Of a stretch of DNA of 64,000 bases, positions 34,594 to 44,200 are shown piece after piece. The notes beneath the pieces were generated by a model. That model was not told where the DNA came from. It saw nothing but the letters and a program-made list of their open reading frames with translations, and did no database searches. The DNA comes from Micromonospora halotolerans (lineage in GTDB: Bacteria; Actinomycetota; Actinomycetes; Mycobacteriales; Micromonosporaceae). Location of the stretch: assembly GCF_032108445.1 (NCBI RefSeq), contig NZ_CP134876.1:6014001-6078000 (forward strand), in the 5' to 3' direction. Both the position numbers and the translations under genes were made by a program. Position 1 is the stretch's first letter; each line of letters begins with the position of its first letter.

Positions 34594-35625
34594 TCACCGG
34601 CGGGCCACCGTAGAGCCACGGATGACCAGTCGAGGCGCCTGGGTGTGCACGCCCCTGCCCATCTCCTCGCCGTCGAGGGCGGCGAACACCCGCTGAGCCG
34701 CGGACCGGCCGAGCAACTGCAGATTCGGGTCGATGCTCGTCAGCTCCGGCCGGGAGTTGGTGACCATCTCGTCCCAGTTGTCGAACCCGATGACGGCGAT
34801 GTCGCCCGGCACCTTTCGCCCCTGGTCACGTGCCGTGTCCAACGCTCCCCTGGCGATCTGGTCGGAGCCGCACAGGACGGCGTCGATGTCCGGGTACCGC
34901 TCGAGCAGCACCGCGGTCGCGTCACGACCCCAGCGCTCCGACCACTCCGAGTACATCACCTCGCCGACCAGTTCCAGCCCGGCGGCGTCGAGCGCCGCCA
35001 GGGCGCCGGTGACCCGGTCCTGCGCGGCCGCGTAGGAGGGGTCACCCGTCACGTGCGCGATGCGGCTCCGCCCGCAGCTGATCAGATGCTCGACGGCGAG
35101 CCTCCCCGCCGCCACGTTGTCGGGGACGAGTGACAGGTCCTCCGGGTCGTCGGACGGCGCGTAGACGTACACGACGGGGACGGGGAGATCGTGACCGACG
35201 GAGGGACGCGAATCGGTTCGGCTCCCCACCACGATCAGACCGTCGACCCGCCGGCTCAGCAGCGCCTTGAGCTGGTGCTGCTCGCGGATCGTGTCCCCGC
35301 GCGCGTCACACAGGAAGACGTTCACGCGGCCCGCACCGAACGCGTCCTCGGCGCCCATGAGGATCGGGATGACGAACCGGCCCTGGAGGTCGCTGGTGAG
35401 CAGACCGACGGTTCCGGTGCGGCCCACCAGCAACCCCTGCGCAAGCGTGTTGGGCACGAAGGACAGCTGCTCGGCCGCCTGGAGCACGCGCGCCCGGGTG
35501 CGTGCGGCAACCTGACTGCGCCCGTTGAGGGCCTTCGACGCCGTGGCCACCGAGACGCCGGCCAGCCGGGCCACCTCCGTCAGGGTCACCGCCTTGCTGC
35601 CGCCGACATGGTCCTTGCCAGCCAT
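34594..35625 (-). CDS. LacI family transcriptional regulator
   Basis: 343 residues. N-terminal LacI helix-turn-helix (TLTEVARLAGVSVATASKALNG, about 12-34), hinge, then a periplasmic-binding-protein-like effector domain (AVIGFDNWDEMV, LTSIDPNLQLLGRSAAQRV). The ATG at 35625 has GGAGGAG 5 nt upstream. It lies between the giant hydrolase and the divergent ABC operon, each with a CGAAA-N4-TTTCG palindrome, so it is the presumed repressor of both, responding to a beta-arabinoside or arabinose. Confidence 0.93.
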   Translation of the reverse strand: MAGKDHVGGSKAVTLTEVARLAGVSVATASKALNGRSQVAARTRARVLQAAEQLSFVPNTLAQGLLVGRTGTVGLLTSDLQGRFVIPILMGAEDAFGAGRVNVFLCDARGDTIREQHQLKALLSRRVDGLIVVGSRTDSRPSVGHDLPVPVVYVYAPSDDPEDLSLVPDNVAAGRLAVEHLISCGRSRIAHVTGDPSYAAAQDRVTGALAALDAAGLELVGEVMYSEWSERWGRDATAVLLERYPDIDAVLCGSDQIARGALDTARDQGRKVPGDIAVIGFDNWDEMVTNSRPELTSIDPNLQLLGRSAAQRVFAALDGEEMGRGVHTQAPRLVIRGSTVARR

Positions 35626-35733
35626 GCGCTCTCCTCCATCGATCCGGCCCCACGGTCCGCCGCAGGGCCGAGCCTGGGTCACGCCGCGCCACGTGCTTGA
35701 CGAGGGTGACGTCGGCCACTACTTTACACGCAA

Positions 35734-35747
35734 CGAAAAGGGTTTCG
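35734..35747. promoter_or_regulatory. LacI-type operator CGAAAAGGGTTTCG
   Basis: Near-perfect CGAAA-N4-TTTCG palindrome in the 317-bp LacI/ABC divergent region, 109 nt before LacI and 196 nt before the binding-protein gene. Counterpart of the site at 34438. Confidence 0.65.
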
Positions 35748-35942
35748 GTCATTTCAGAATGCAAGCGCCAGTCACCGCCTGTCACGCGATCTTCCGACAT
35801 CGACGGGGACCTGGACGCACTCCCGGGCCGCGACCCGCACGGCGTCGACCTGTCACCGACAAAACAACACGGCAAGGCTCTCACCACACCACCACCGGGG
35901 CCGTGCAGCGGCTCCCGCTCAACGATGGGCAGAGGAGTAGCG

Positions 35943-37241
35943 ATGAAGATATTTCACCGGCGAGGCGGTCTGCGTACCGTCATAACAGTCGGCCTCAGTG
36001 CGGCGGTCCTCGCGCTGGCCGCGTGTGGCGGCGGGAGCGACGGGGCGCCGGGAGCCGCGGTCAGCGTCGGCCCGGACGGAACCGACGACGGCAGCCAGCT
36101 CACGCTGTGGACGCGAGCCCCTTTGGAGAAGCAGGCGAAGCTTCTGGTCGAGGCCTACAACAAGAGCCACAAGAACCAGGTCACCCTCACCGTCGTCCCC
36201 AACGACGACTACGTCGCCAAGGTGGGCGCCGCAGCAGGGTCGAAGGGCTTGCCGGACCTGTTCGCCGCCGACATCGTCTACGTGCCGAACTGGGTGAAGC
36301 AGGGTCTGTTCCGGGACATCAGCGCCAACGTCGACGGGCTGAGCTTCAAGGACTCGATCAACAAGGGTCACCTCGGTGCCGGCACCGTCGACGGCAAGGA
36401 ACACGTCCTGCCGTTCGTACTGGACCTGTCGATGCTCTTCTGGAACAAGGCGCTGTTCAAGGAAGCGGGCCTCGACCCGGAGAAGGCGCCCGCCACCCTC
36501 GAGGAGTACGCCGCCGCCGCCAAGAAGATCCAGGCCCTGGGCAAGAAGGACGTCTACGGGACCGCTAGCGGGCTCAACTGCGGGGGATGCCTTGTCTTCA
36601 CCTGGTTCCCCAGCATCTGGGCTGCGGGCGGCCAGGTGATGAACGGCGACGGCACGCAGGCCAACTTCACGAGCGACCAGAGCAAGAAGGTCTTCGACAC
36701 CTGGCGCGACCTCTGGAAGTCCGGCGCTGTTCTGCCCTCGTCGAAGGACGAGACCGGCGCCACCTGGACCGCGGGATTCACCGAGGGCAAGGTGGGCCTG
36801 ATGTTCTACCCGGCCACGCTGTTGTCGTCGACCAAGTTCGACGTCGGCGTCGCCGGCATCCCGGGACCCGGCGGCGGGGCGTCCACGTTCGTCGGCGGCG
36901 ACGGCATCGGCGTCTCCAAGGACTCCAAGAAGGCCGCACAGGCCTGGAACTTCCTCAACTGGATGATGTCGGAGGAGGCCCAGGTCGAGGTCCTGGCCAA
37001 GGACAACGACGTGGTCTCCCGCGGCGACCTGGCCAGCAACAAGTACGCCGCCAAGGACCCGCGGCTGGTGACCATCAACGAGGTGGCCGGCAAGGGTCAG
37101 ACGCCGGTCGCGCTGAACTTCCAGCAGGGCTACAACGCCCCGAACAGCCCGTGGCTCAGCCTGGTCCGCGACGCCGTCCTCGGCGAGGGCAGCAAGCTGC
37201 AGTCGAACAACGAGCAGGTCACCTCGGTGCTGTCCCAGTAG
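35943..37241 (+). CDS. sugar ABC transporter substrate-binding lipoprotein
   Basis: 432 residues, extracytoplasmic solute-binding family 1 (maltose type). Lipobox LAAC with the lipid-anchored Cys at 28, then SQLTLWTRAPLEKQAKLLVEAYN and YVAKVGAAAGSKGLPDLFAAD. The ATG at 35943 has AGAGGAG upstream. First gene of a five-gene plus-strand operon with two permeases, GH127 and GH43. No ATPase is encoded here, so a shared MsiK/MalK-type ATPase elsewhere is expected. Likely ligand: beta-L-arabino-oligosaccharides or arabinosyl-hydroxyproline. Confidence 0.93.
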   Translation: MKIFHRRGGLRTVITVGLSAAVLALAACGGGSDGAPGAAVSVGPDGTDDGSQLTLWTRAPLEKQAKLLVEAYNKSHKNQVTLTVVPNDDYVAKVGAAAGSKGLPDLFAADIVYVPNWVKQGLFRDISANVDGLSFKDSINKGHLGAGTVDGKEHVLPFVLDLSMLFWNKALFKEAGLDPEKAPATLEEYAAAAKKIQALGKKDVYGTASGLNCGGCLVFTWFPSIWAAGGQVMNGDGTQANFTSDQSKKVFDTWRDLWKSGAVLPSSKDETGATWTAGFTEGKVGLMFYPATLLSSTKFDVGVAGIPGPGGGASTFVGGDGIGVSKDSKKAAQAWNFLNWMMSEEAQVEVLAKDNDVVSRGDLASNKYAAKDPRLVTINEVAGKGQTPVALNFQQGYNAPNSPWLSLVRDAVLGEGSKLQSNNEQVTSVLSQ

Positions 37242-37342
37242 TCCACCCGCCCCGGTGCCGGACCCGGTCCGTCGAGCGGCCGGGTCCGGCAGCGGGGTGA
37301 CCCACTCCCCCGCGCTGCGCACGTCCATTGGAGGGCCGCGTC

Positions 37343-38272
37343 GTGAGTATGTCCCTGATGTCCGGCCGAGCCCGACGCTCTCGGCGACGCTCGAGTCCAG
37401 CATCACCCACACGACGCGGTGAGGCGGTCAAGGGATGGCTCTACGTCTCGCCGACAGCGGTGTTCGTAGCGGTCCTGTTCATCCTGCCGCTGCTGCTGGT
37501 GGTCAGGATGTCGCTCTCGCGCTGGCCGCTGCTCACCGGCGACCAGGGCGTCAACGCCCCGGACAACTACACCAAGGTTCTCGACAACCGCTTCTTCGCC
37601 GACTCGGTGGTCTTCACCCTGAAGTACACCGTCCTGGCCACCGTCCTGCTCATCGCGCTCGGCCTGGGCCTGGCCCTGCTGGTGCAGGAGTCCAGCCGTT
37701 GGAAGGGCCTGCTGCGGGCGTCGTTCCTCATCCCCAGCGCCCTCGGGCTCGCCTCCGCGTCCCTGCTGTTCTACGTGCTCTACTCACCGATCGCCGGGCC
37801 GGCCGCGGACCTCATGGAGAAGCTCGGCTGGACGTTTCTCGGCAGCCCCAACGCCGCCCTGTTCTCCACGGTGTTTCTCATCGTCTGGCGTTTCGCCGGC
37901 TTCTACATGCTCCTGATGCTGGTGGGCCTGCAAGGCATCCCCGCGGAGCTCTATGAGGCGGCGCGGATCGACGGCGCGTCCCGGTGGCAGACCTTTCGCC
38001 GGATCACCCTTCCGCTGCTGAGGCCGACGCTGGCGCTGACCACCATCATGTGCGTCACCGGCTCCCTGCTGGCCTTCGAGCAGTTCTACATCCTCACCAA
38101 GGGCGGCCCGGACAACAGCACCATCACCGTCGTCCAACTCATCTACACGATGGCCTTCCAGGGACAGAACGACCTGGGGGTGGCCGCCGCGCTGTCGGTC
38201 ATGGCCCTCATCGCCCTGGTCGTCATCAATGCCGTGCAGCTACGGACCTTCCACAACCCGGACGAGAAGTGA
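37343..38272 (+). CDS. sugar ABC transporter permease (MalF/UgpA-like)
   Basis: 309 residues, six membrane segments. The ATPase-contact EAA loop reads YEAARIDGASRWQTFRRITLP. GTG at 37343 has GGAGGG 7 nt upstream. Second gene of the importer operon; pairs with the next gene. Confidence 0.94.
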   Translation: MSMSLMSGRARRSRRRSSPASPTRRGEAVKGWLYVSPTAVFVAVLFILPLLLVVRMSLSRWPLLTGDQGVNAPDNYTKVLDNRFFADSVVFTLKYTVLATVLLIALGLGLALLVQESSRWKGLLRASFLIPSALGLASASLLFYVLYSPIAGPAADLMEKLGWTFLGSPNAALFSTVFLIVWRFAGFYMLLMLVGLQGIPAELYEAARIDGASRWQTFRRITLPLLRPTLALTTIMCVTGSLLAFEQFYILTKGGPDNSTITVVQLIYTMAFQGQNDLGVAAALSVMALIALVVINAVQLRTFHNPDEK

Positions 38273-38279
38273 GAGGGAC

Positions 38280-39251
38280 ATGAGCACGCACGCACCAACG
38301 CCCGCCAGTGCCCACACCGCGGAAGGCCCGGGTACCGGCCGGTCCGACCGTTCCTCGGCAGGCGACGGAGCCGCCACCGGGAAGGCGACACCGGCACGTC
38401 CTCGTCCCGTGCGCCGTCCCCCCACGACAACCATCGGTGGCCTGGTCCTGCGTACGCCGTACTGGATCTTCACCGGGAGCCTGGCCGTCATCTTCCTGTT
38501 CCCGCTGGCCTGGACGGCGGTCGCGTCCGTCTCGCCGCACGCCGGCACCAACCAGACCGACGGGTGGGGCTTCGGCAACTACCGCACCCTGGCCCACTAT
38601 CAGGCCGGCATCTGGCAGTACCTCGTCAACTCGGCCTTCGTCTCCCTGACCACGGTCGCCCTCACGCTGGCGATCTCCCTGCTGGGCGGGTACGCGTTCG
38701 CACGGTTCAACTTTCCTGGCAAGAACGTCCTGTTCCTGACCACGCTGGCGATCCTCATGGTCCCCTACGCGACCATGCTGATCCCGCTCTACGTCCTGCT
38801 GAACCAGCTGAATCTGCAGGATTCGCTGATCGGCGTGGCCCTGGTCCTGACAATGTTCCAGCTGCCGTTCTCCACCTTCATGATGCGGATCTCGTTCGAG
38901 GCCATCCCCCGCGAGCTGGACGAGGCAGCCCTCGTCGACGGCTGCTCCTCCTGGGCCGCGCTGTGGCGGGTGCTGCTGCCGGCGGTCAAGCCCGGTCTGA
39001 TCACCGTCGGTCTCTTCGCCTTCCTGACGGCCTGGAACGACTTCATGGCACCGCTGATCCTGATCAATGACTCGAGCAGGTTCACCCTCCCGCTGGCCGT
39101 CTCCAATCTGCGCGTCCAGGTGCAGGGAGTCATCGACTACGGAGCCACGGAAGCCGGAGTGGTGGTGCTGGCCCTGCCCTGCATCGTCCTGTTCCTGCTT
39201 CTGCAACGTCACTACGTCCGCGGCTTCATGTCCGGCGCCTTCAAAGGATGA
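38280..39251 (+). CDS. sugar ABC transporter permease (MalG/UgpE-like)
   Basis: 323 residues, six membrane segments after a long hydrophilic, Pro/Ala-rich N-terminus (about 55 residues). EAA loop: DEAALVDGCSSWAALWRVLLP. RBS GAGAGGG. Its stop overlaps the start of the GH127 gene by 4 nt (ATGA), so importer and intracellular glycosidase are translationally coupled. Confidence 0.94.
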   Translation: MSTHAPTPASAHTAEGPGTGRSDRSSAGDGAATGKATPARPRPVRRPPTTTIGGLVLRTPYWIFTGSLAVIFLFPLAWTAVASVSPHAGTNQTDGWGFGNYRTLAHYQAGIWQYLVNSAFVSLTTVALTLAISLLGGYAFARFNFPGKNVLFLTTLAILMVPYATMLIPLYVLLNQLNLQDSLIGVALVLTMFQLPFSTFMMRISFEAIPRELDEAALVDGCSSWAALWRVLLPAVKPGLITVGLFAFLTAWNDFMAPLILINDSSRFTLPLAVSNLRVQVQGVIDYGATEAGVVVLALPCIVLFLLLQRHYVRGFMSGAFKG

Positions 39252-41257
39252 ACCCCACGATGACGATCACAGATCCCAGGGCCGCCCACCGTCGGACCGG
39301 GTTCGTCCCCGCTGCCCCCAGGACCGGCCGACTGCGTCCGCTCGGCTTGGACGAGGTCCGCATCACCGGAGGTTTCTGGGCCAAGCGCCAATCGGTCAAC
39401 GGCGAGCGGACACTGGCGCACATCGGTCACTGGCTCGAGCGTGAAGGGTGGATCAGGAACTTCGAGCTCGCCGCCGCCGGCTCCCTGCCGGAGGGGCGGC
39501 GCGGACGCGAGTTCTCCGACTCGGAGATCTACAAGTATCTTGAGGCGCTGGCCTGGGAGATCGGCCGCACCGGCGACAACGACCTGGAAGCCGCCTTCCG
39601 GGACGTGGTCGACCGGGTCGCCCGGGCCCAGGAGCCCGACGGGTACCTCAACACCAACTTCGGGCGGCCCGGGCAGGCACCGCGGTGGTCCGACCTGGAG
39701 TGGGGCCACGAGCTGTACTGCCTCGGCCACCTGTTCCAGGCCGCGGTGGCGCGAGCCCGCACGCGGCCGGACGCCGACGACGGCCTGTTGGCCATCGCAT
39801 GCCGCGCCGCCGACCTGCTCTGTGAGGTCTTCGGCGACGACGGCATCCAGAGCGTGTGCGGGCACGCCGAGGTCGAGGCCGGCCTTGCGGAACTGGCGCG
39901 CGTGACCGGCGAGCGGCGGTACCTGCGGCAGGCCGAGCTGTTCGTCACCCGCCGCGGCACCGGCACGCTGCGCCCCATCGAGTGGGGCCAGCAGTACTTC
40001 CAGGACGACATCCCGGTGCGGCGGGCCGCGGTGTTGCGGGGCCACGCCGTCCGGGCCAACTACCTGGCGGCCGGCGCGGTCGACGTCGCGGTCGACACCG
40101 GCGACGACGAGCTTCTCTCCGCCCTGGTCACCCAGTGGGAGAACGCGGTGGCCCGGCGCACGTACATCACCGGCGGCCAGGGCTCCCACCACCAGGACGA
40201 AGCCTTCGGCGAGGACTGGGTGCTCCCACCGGACCGGGCCTACTCCGAGACCTGCGCCAGCATCGCCTCGATCATGTTCAGCTGGCGGCTGCTGCTGGCC
40301 TGCGGCGAAACCCAGTACGGCGACCTCATCGAGCGGACGCTCTACAACGTGGTCGCCACGTCCCCCTCGGCCTCCGGGACCGCGTTCTACTACGCCAACA
40401 CCCTGCACCAGCGCAGTCCGGGGGCCGTCCCGGACCCGGACACCGTCTCCATGCGCGCCGAATCCTCCCTCCGGGCCCCCTGGTTCTCGGTCTCCTGCTG
40501 CCCGCCGAACGTGGCACGCACCTTCGCCAGCCTCGACGCGCTGGTCGCCACCGCGGACGCGCACGGGCTTCAGATCCACCAGTTCGTCAGCTGCAGCATC
40601 CGGACCCGGCTGGACAACGGGGAGCTCGTCGCCCTCGACGTGCAGACCGACTACCCGCGCTCGGGATCCGTTCGCCTCACCGCTGCACGGGACGTCGCCG
40701 GCCCGTGGACCCTCTCGATCCGAGTGCCGCAGTGGGCCGACGGGGCCCAGCTGGTGACGACCACGGCATCCGGTGAGGTCAGCACCACGGACGCCGACCC
40801 AGGGTGGGTCACCGTGCGTCGCTCCTTCCACGCCGGGGACGTGGTCGAGCTGGTCCTGCCGATGCGGCCGCGCCTGACCCACCCCGATCCCCGCATCGAC
40901 GGGGTGCGCGGCTGTGTCGCCGTCGAACGGGGGCCCGAGGTCTACTGCCTCGAATCCGTCGATCTGGAGCTCGTGAGCAACGGAACCGTCACTGACGTCG
41001 CGGACATCCGGGTCGACGCCACGGCCCCCCTCGGAGACCGCGATGGTCGGCCAGTGGTGCGTCTCGTGACGGCGGCAGCGGAACCTGGGCGGGACCTCAC
41101 CTGGCCCTACGCCGAGCGCTCGCTGGAGCCGGCGCCCTCGGCGTCGATCGATGTGCCGCTGATCCCCTATCACGACTGGGCGGAACGAGGCCCTTCGACC
41201 ATGCGCGTGTGGTTGCCAGTGGCCACACAGCCGAGCCAGGCGGTCACCACCCAATAG
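39248..41257 (+). CDS. GH127 beta-L-arabinofuranosidase, cytoplasmic (HypBA1-like)
   Basis: 669 residues, no signal peptide. The GH127 zinc-thiolate site is intact: SETCA (E334, C336) and SCCPPN (C417-C418); C417-C418 have the same residue numbers as the nucleophile pair of Bifidobacterium longum HypBA1. Acid/base candidates are E318 or E322 in DEAFGE. HypBA1 releases L-arabinose from beta-1,2-arabinobiose and arabinosyl-hydroxyproline. Coupled to the ABC permeases, it presumably splits imported disaccharide. Overlap with the permease stop supports the ATG at 39248; the ATG at 39260 is an alternative. Confidence 0.93.
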   Translation: MNPTMTITDPRAAHRRTGFVPAAPRTGRLRPLGLDEVRITGGFWAKRQSVNGERTLAHIGHWLEREGWIRNFELAAAGSLPEGRRGREFSDSEIYKYLEALAWEIGRTGDNDLEAAFRDVVDRVARAQEPDGYLNTNFGRPGQAPRWSDLEWGHELYCLGHLFQAAVARARTRPDADDGLLAIACRAADLLCEVFGDDGIQSVCGHAEVEAGLAELARVTGERRYLRQAELFVTRRGTGTLRPIEWGQQYFQDDIPVRRAAVLRGHAVRANYLAAGAVDVAVDTGDDELLSALVTQWENAVARRTYITGGQGSHHQDEAFGEDWVLPPDRAYSETCASIASIMFSWRLLLACGETQYGDLIERTLYNVVATSPSASGTAFYYANTLHQRSPGAVPDPDTVSMRAESSLRAPWFSVSCCPPNVARTFASLDALVATADAHGLQIHQFVSCSIRTRLDNGELVALDVQTDYPRSGSVRLTAARDVAGPWTLSIRVPQWADGAQLVTTTASGEVSTTDADPGWVTVRRSFHAGDVVELVLPMRPRLTHPDPRIDGVRGCVAVERGPEVYCLESVDLELVSNGTVTDVADIRVDATAPLGDRDGRPVVRLVTAAAEPGRDLTWPYAERSLEPAPSASIDVPLIPYHDWAERGPSTMRVWLPVATQPSQAVTTQ

Positions 41258-41274
41258 CAGGACTCGGAGGCATC

Positions 41275-44200
41275 ATGGACGAGGAGATCGGAACCGTGAA
41301 CAGCATCAGGTGCGGCGTCGCGCCACGAACCCGCGGACCGTTGCGTCGGCTCCGCGGCGCGATCGCCGCGGCGGCGGTGGCCGGGCTCGTCGCCGGCGGC
41401 ATGGTCGGCGTCGCCACACCGGCCTACGCCGCCGACTCGTACACCTTCACCAACACCCGCAATCCGATCCTCGGAGACGGCAGCTACTACTCCGCCGACC
41501 CGGCGCCCGTGGTCGTGCCGGCCGGCTCCCCCGGCAACGACAGCGGCAAGGACCAGCTCTACATCTACACGGGCCACGACCAGGCCGGACCGTCCACCAA
41601 TGACTTCGTCATGAACGAGTGGGGCGCCTTCCGGACCACCGACGTCGCCTCCGGGCAGTGGACCCACTTTCCCTCGTTGGCGCGTCCGGAGACGGTCTTT
41701 GCCTGGGCGAGCCCGGGACGCGCCTACGCGGGGCAGATGATCCAGGGCGTGGACGGTCGCTACTACTGGTACCTGCCCGTCTTTGAGCGCAACAGCCCGG
41801 CGGCCGACAAGTTCGCCATCGGGTTGGCCGTCGCCGACAGCCCGACCGGACCGTGGAGCGACTACGTGGGCGGACCGCTGATCTCCCAGCGGGCGCCCAC
41901 GACGAACAACATCCAGAACATCGACCCGACGGTCCTCATCGACGGTGTGGCTCCCAACCAGCGGGTGTACGTCTACTGGGGCACGTTCGGCCAGTTGCGG
42001 ATGCTCGAGTTCGGGCAGGACATGAAAACGCCGGTCGGCACCCAGCGCTCCGTCACCGGCCTGACCGGCTTCTTCGAGGCACCCTGGATCTTCAAGCGGA
42101 ACGGCACCTACTACCTGGCGTACGCCGGGAACAACGCCGGCCCGACCTCGGCGTGCACCCCGGCGAACTACCACGCCTGCATCGCCTACGCGACGGCGTC
42201 GTCGCCCACAGGGCCGTGGACCTACCGGGGGACCATGCTCCGGCCGGTCTCCTCGACGACGAGCCACCCGGGAATCCTCGAGTTCAACGGCCAGTGGTAC
42301 CTGACGTACCACACCGCCGACGCCGTGGGCGGCGGCCACTTCCGCCGGTCGGTCGCCATCGACCGGGTCGAGTGGGACGACACGCAGACCCCGCCGCGGA
42401 TCAAGCTGGTCACGCCGACGCCGGTCAAGGGACGGGACCTCTCGCCCCGGGCGAACATCGCCCAGGAGGCGAAGGTGACCGTCTCCAACGAGCCCGTCCC
42501 GACCCAGTACTGGGCGAAGGCGCTCAACGACGAGATCGTCCGGTCGAACCCGCTTCCGCCGGACATGTGGGGGACGTGGACCGGCAACAACCCACCGCAG
42601 CAGTGGGTGCAGTACACGTGGGACCAGCCGATGCGAATCTCCGGATCGCAGATCGACTTCTGGAACGACCAGGCGCAGGGCACCGGCGTCGGCGTCGCGG
42701 CACCCGCCCGCTGGCGCATCCAGTACTGGAACCTCGCCACCGGGCAGTGGGCCGACGTACCGAACCCGACCGGCTACCCGACCAGCACGCAGGGCTTCCA
42801 GAACACGACGTTCGACCCGGTGACCACCACGCAGGTTCGCGCCATCTTCGACGGGTCGACCAACGGCAGCACCTACTCGGCGGTCGCGGTCGAGGAGTGG
42901 AAGATCCTCGCGGGCCAGCCGCAGTCCGTCACACCACCGCCGATGACGGTCGAGGTGGGCGAGGTGGACCTGCCCGGCGCTGTCCCGGTCGCGTTCGGCA
43001 GCGAAACGCTGCAGGTGCCGGTCTTCTGGGACCCGGTGACGCCGGAGCAGGTCGCCAGCCCCGGCAACTTCACCATCCACGGCACGGTGCTCGGCTATGC
43101 CGCCGAACGCGTCTCCGCGCCGGTCACCGTCATCTCACCCGGCGACACCGAGGGCGACGTGACCGCCCCGACCCTGACGCTCACGCCGACCGGCAGCACC
43201 GGCACCGCCGGCTGGTTCCGCTCCACCGTGCGGGTGCGGGTCTCCGGCATCGACGATCGTGGCGGGCGGATGAGCATCGGATCGCGGGTGGACGGCGGCG
43301 AGCCGGCCGTCGCCACCGACGTGCGGTACACCGACGTCACCGTCGCCGGAGACGGACATCACACGGTCACGGCAACGGCCACCGACCGCGCGGGCAACGT
43401 CTCGGCGGCCAAGAGCCTCGCCATACGGATCGACGCCACCGCGCCGGTCAGCACGGGCACCGTGGACAGCGCCACCCGCACGGTCCGGGTGACCGTGAGC
43501 GACGCGACCTCCGGCGTCGCCCGCGTCGAGTACTCCGTCGACACCGGGGAGTGGAAAACCTACACCGGCCCGATCGAGGCACCGGACTGGAACAAGCACA
43601 CCGTGTCGTTCCGCGCGACCGACGTGGCGGGCAACCTGGAGACCGCCAAGACGGTCACCATCCCGGCGGACCTGTCCGGGCCGCTCAGCGGCAACATCGC
43701 GCCGGTCGCGACGCCGTCGGCCTCCTACACCGCCGGTTGGAACAGTGTCACCGCGCTCAACGACGGCGCCGACCCGACGAACCCGGGCCAGGCGCAGCTC
43801 TGGGGTACCTGGTCCGGCGATCGTCCGGCGACCCAGTGGGTCCAGTACGACTGGTCTCGTCCCGTGCGGATCACCGGAACGGAGCTGAAGTTCTGGCGGG
43901 ACTCCAACCGCGGCAGCGGCGAGGGCGTCGCCGAGCCCGACGGGTGGGTGCTGCAGTACTGGGACGAGGTCGCCTCCGCTTGGCTCGACGTGACCGGCCC
44001 AGCCAGGTATGGCACGAGCACCACGGCGTTCAACACGGTCACCTTCGACGCCGTCACCACGCCGCGGGTGCGGGCCACGATCCGGGCCAACGGCAACGGC
44101 ACCACCTGGTCCGCGGTCGCGATCACGGACTGGCGGGTCTTCGCCGACGATCCGGGGGACACGGTTCCCCCGACGACGACGGTGGCCTGGTCGCCGGCGG

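Noticed and set aside
39212..41254. 680-codon open frame on the minus strand
   Set aside because: Antisense to the GH127 gene, whose catalytic residues are intact; no family pattern in the antisense product.
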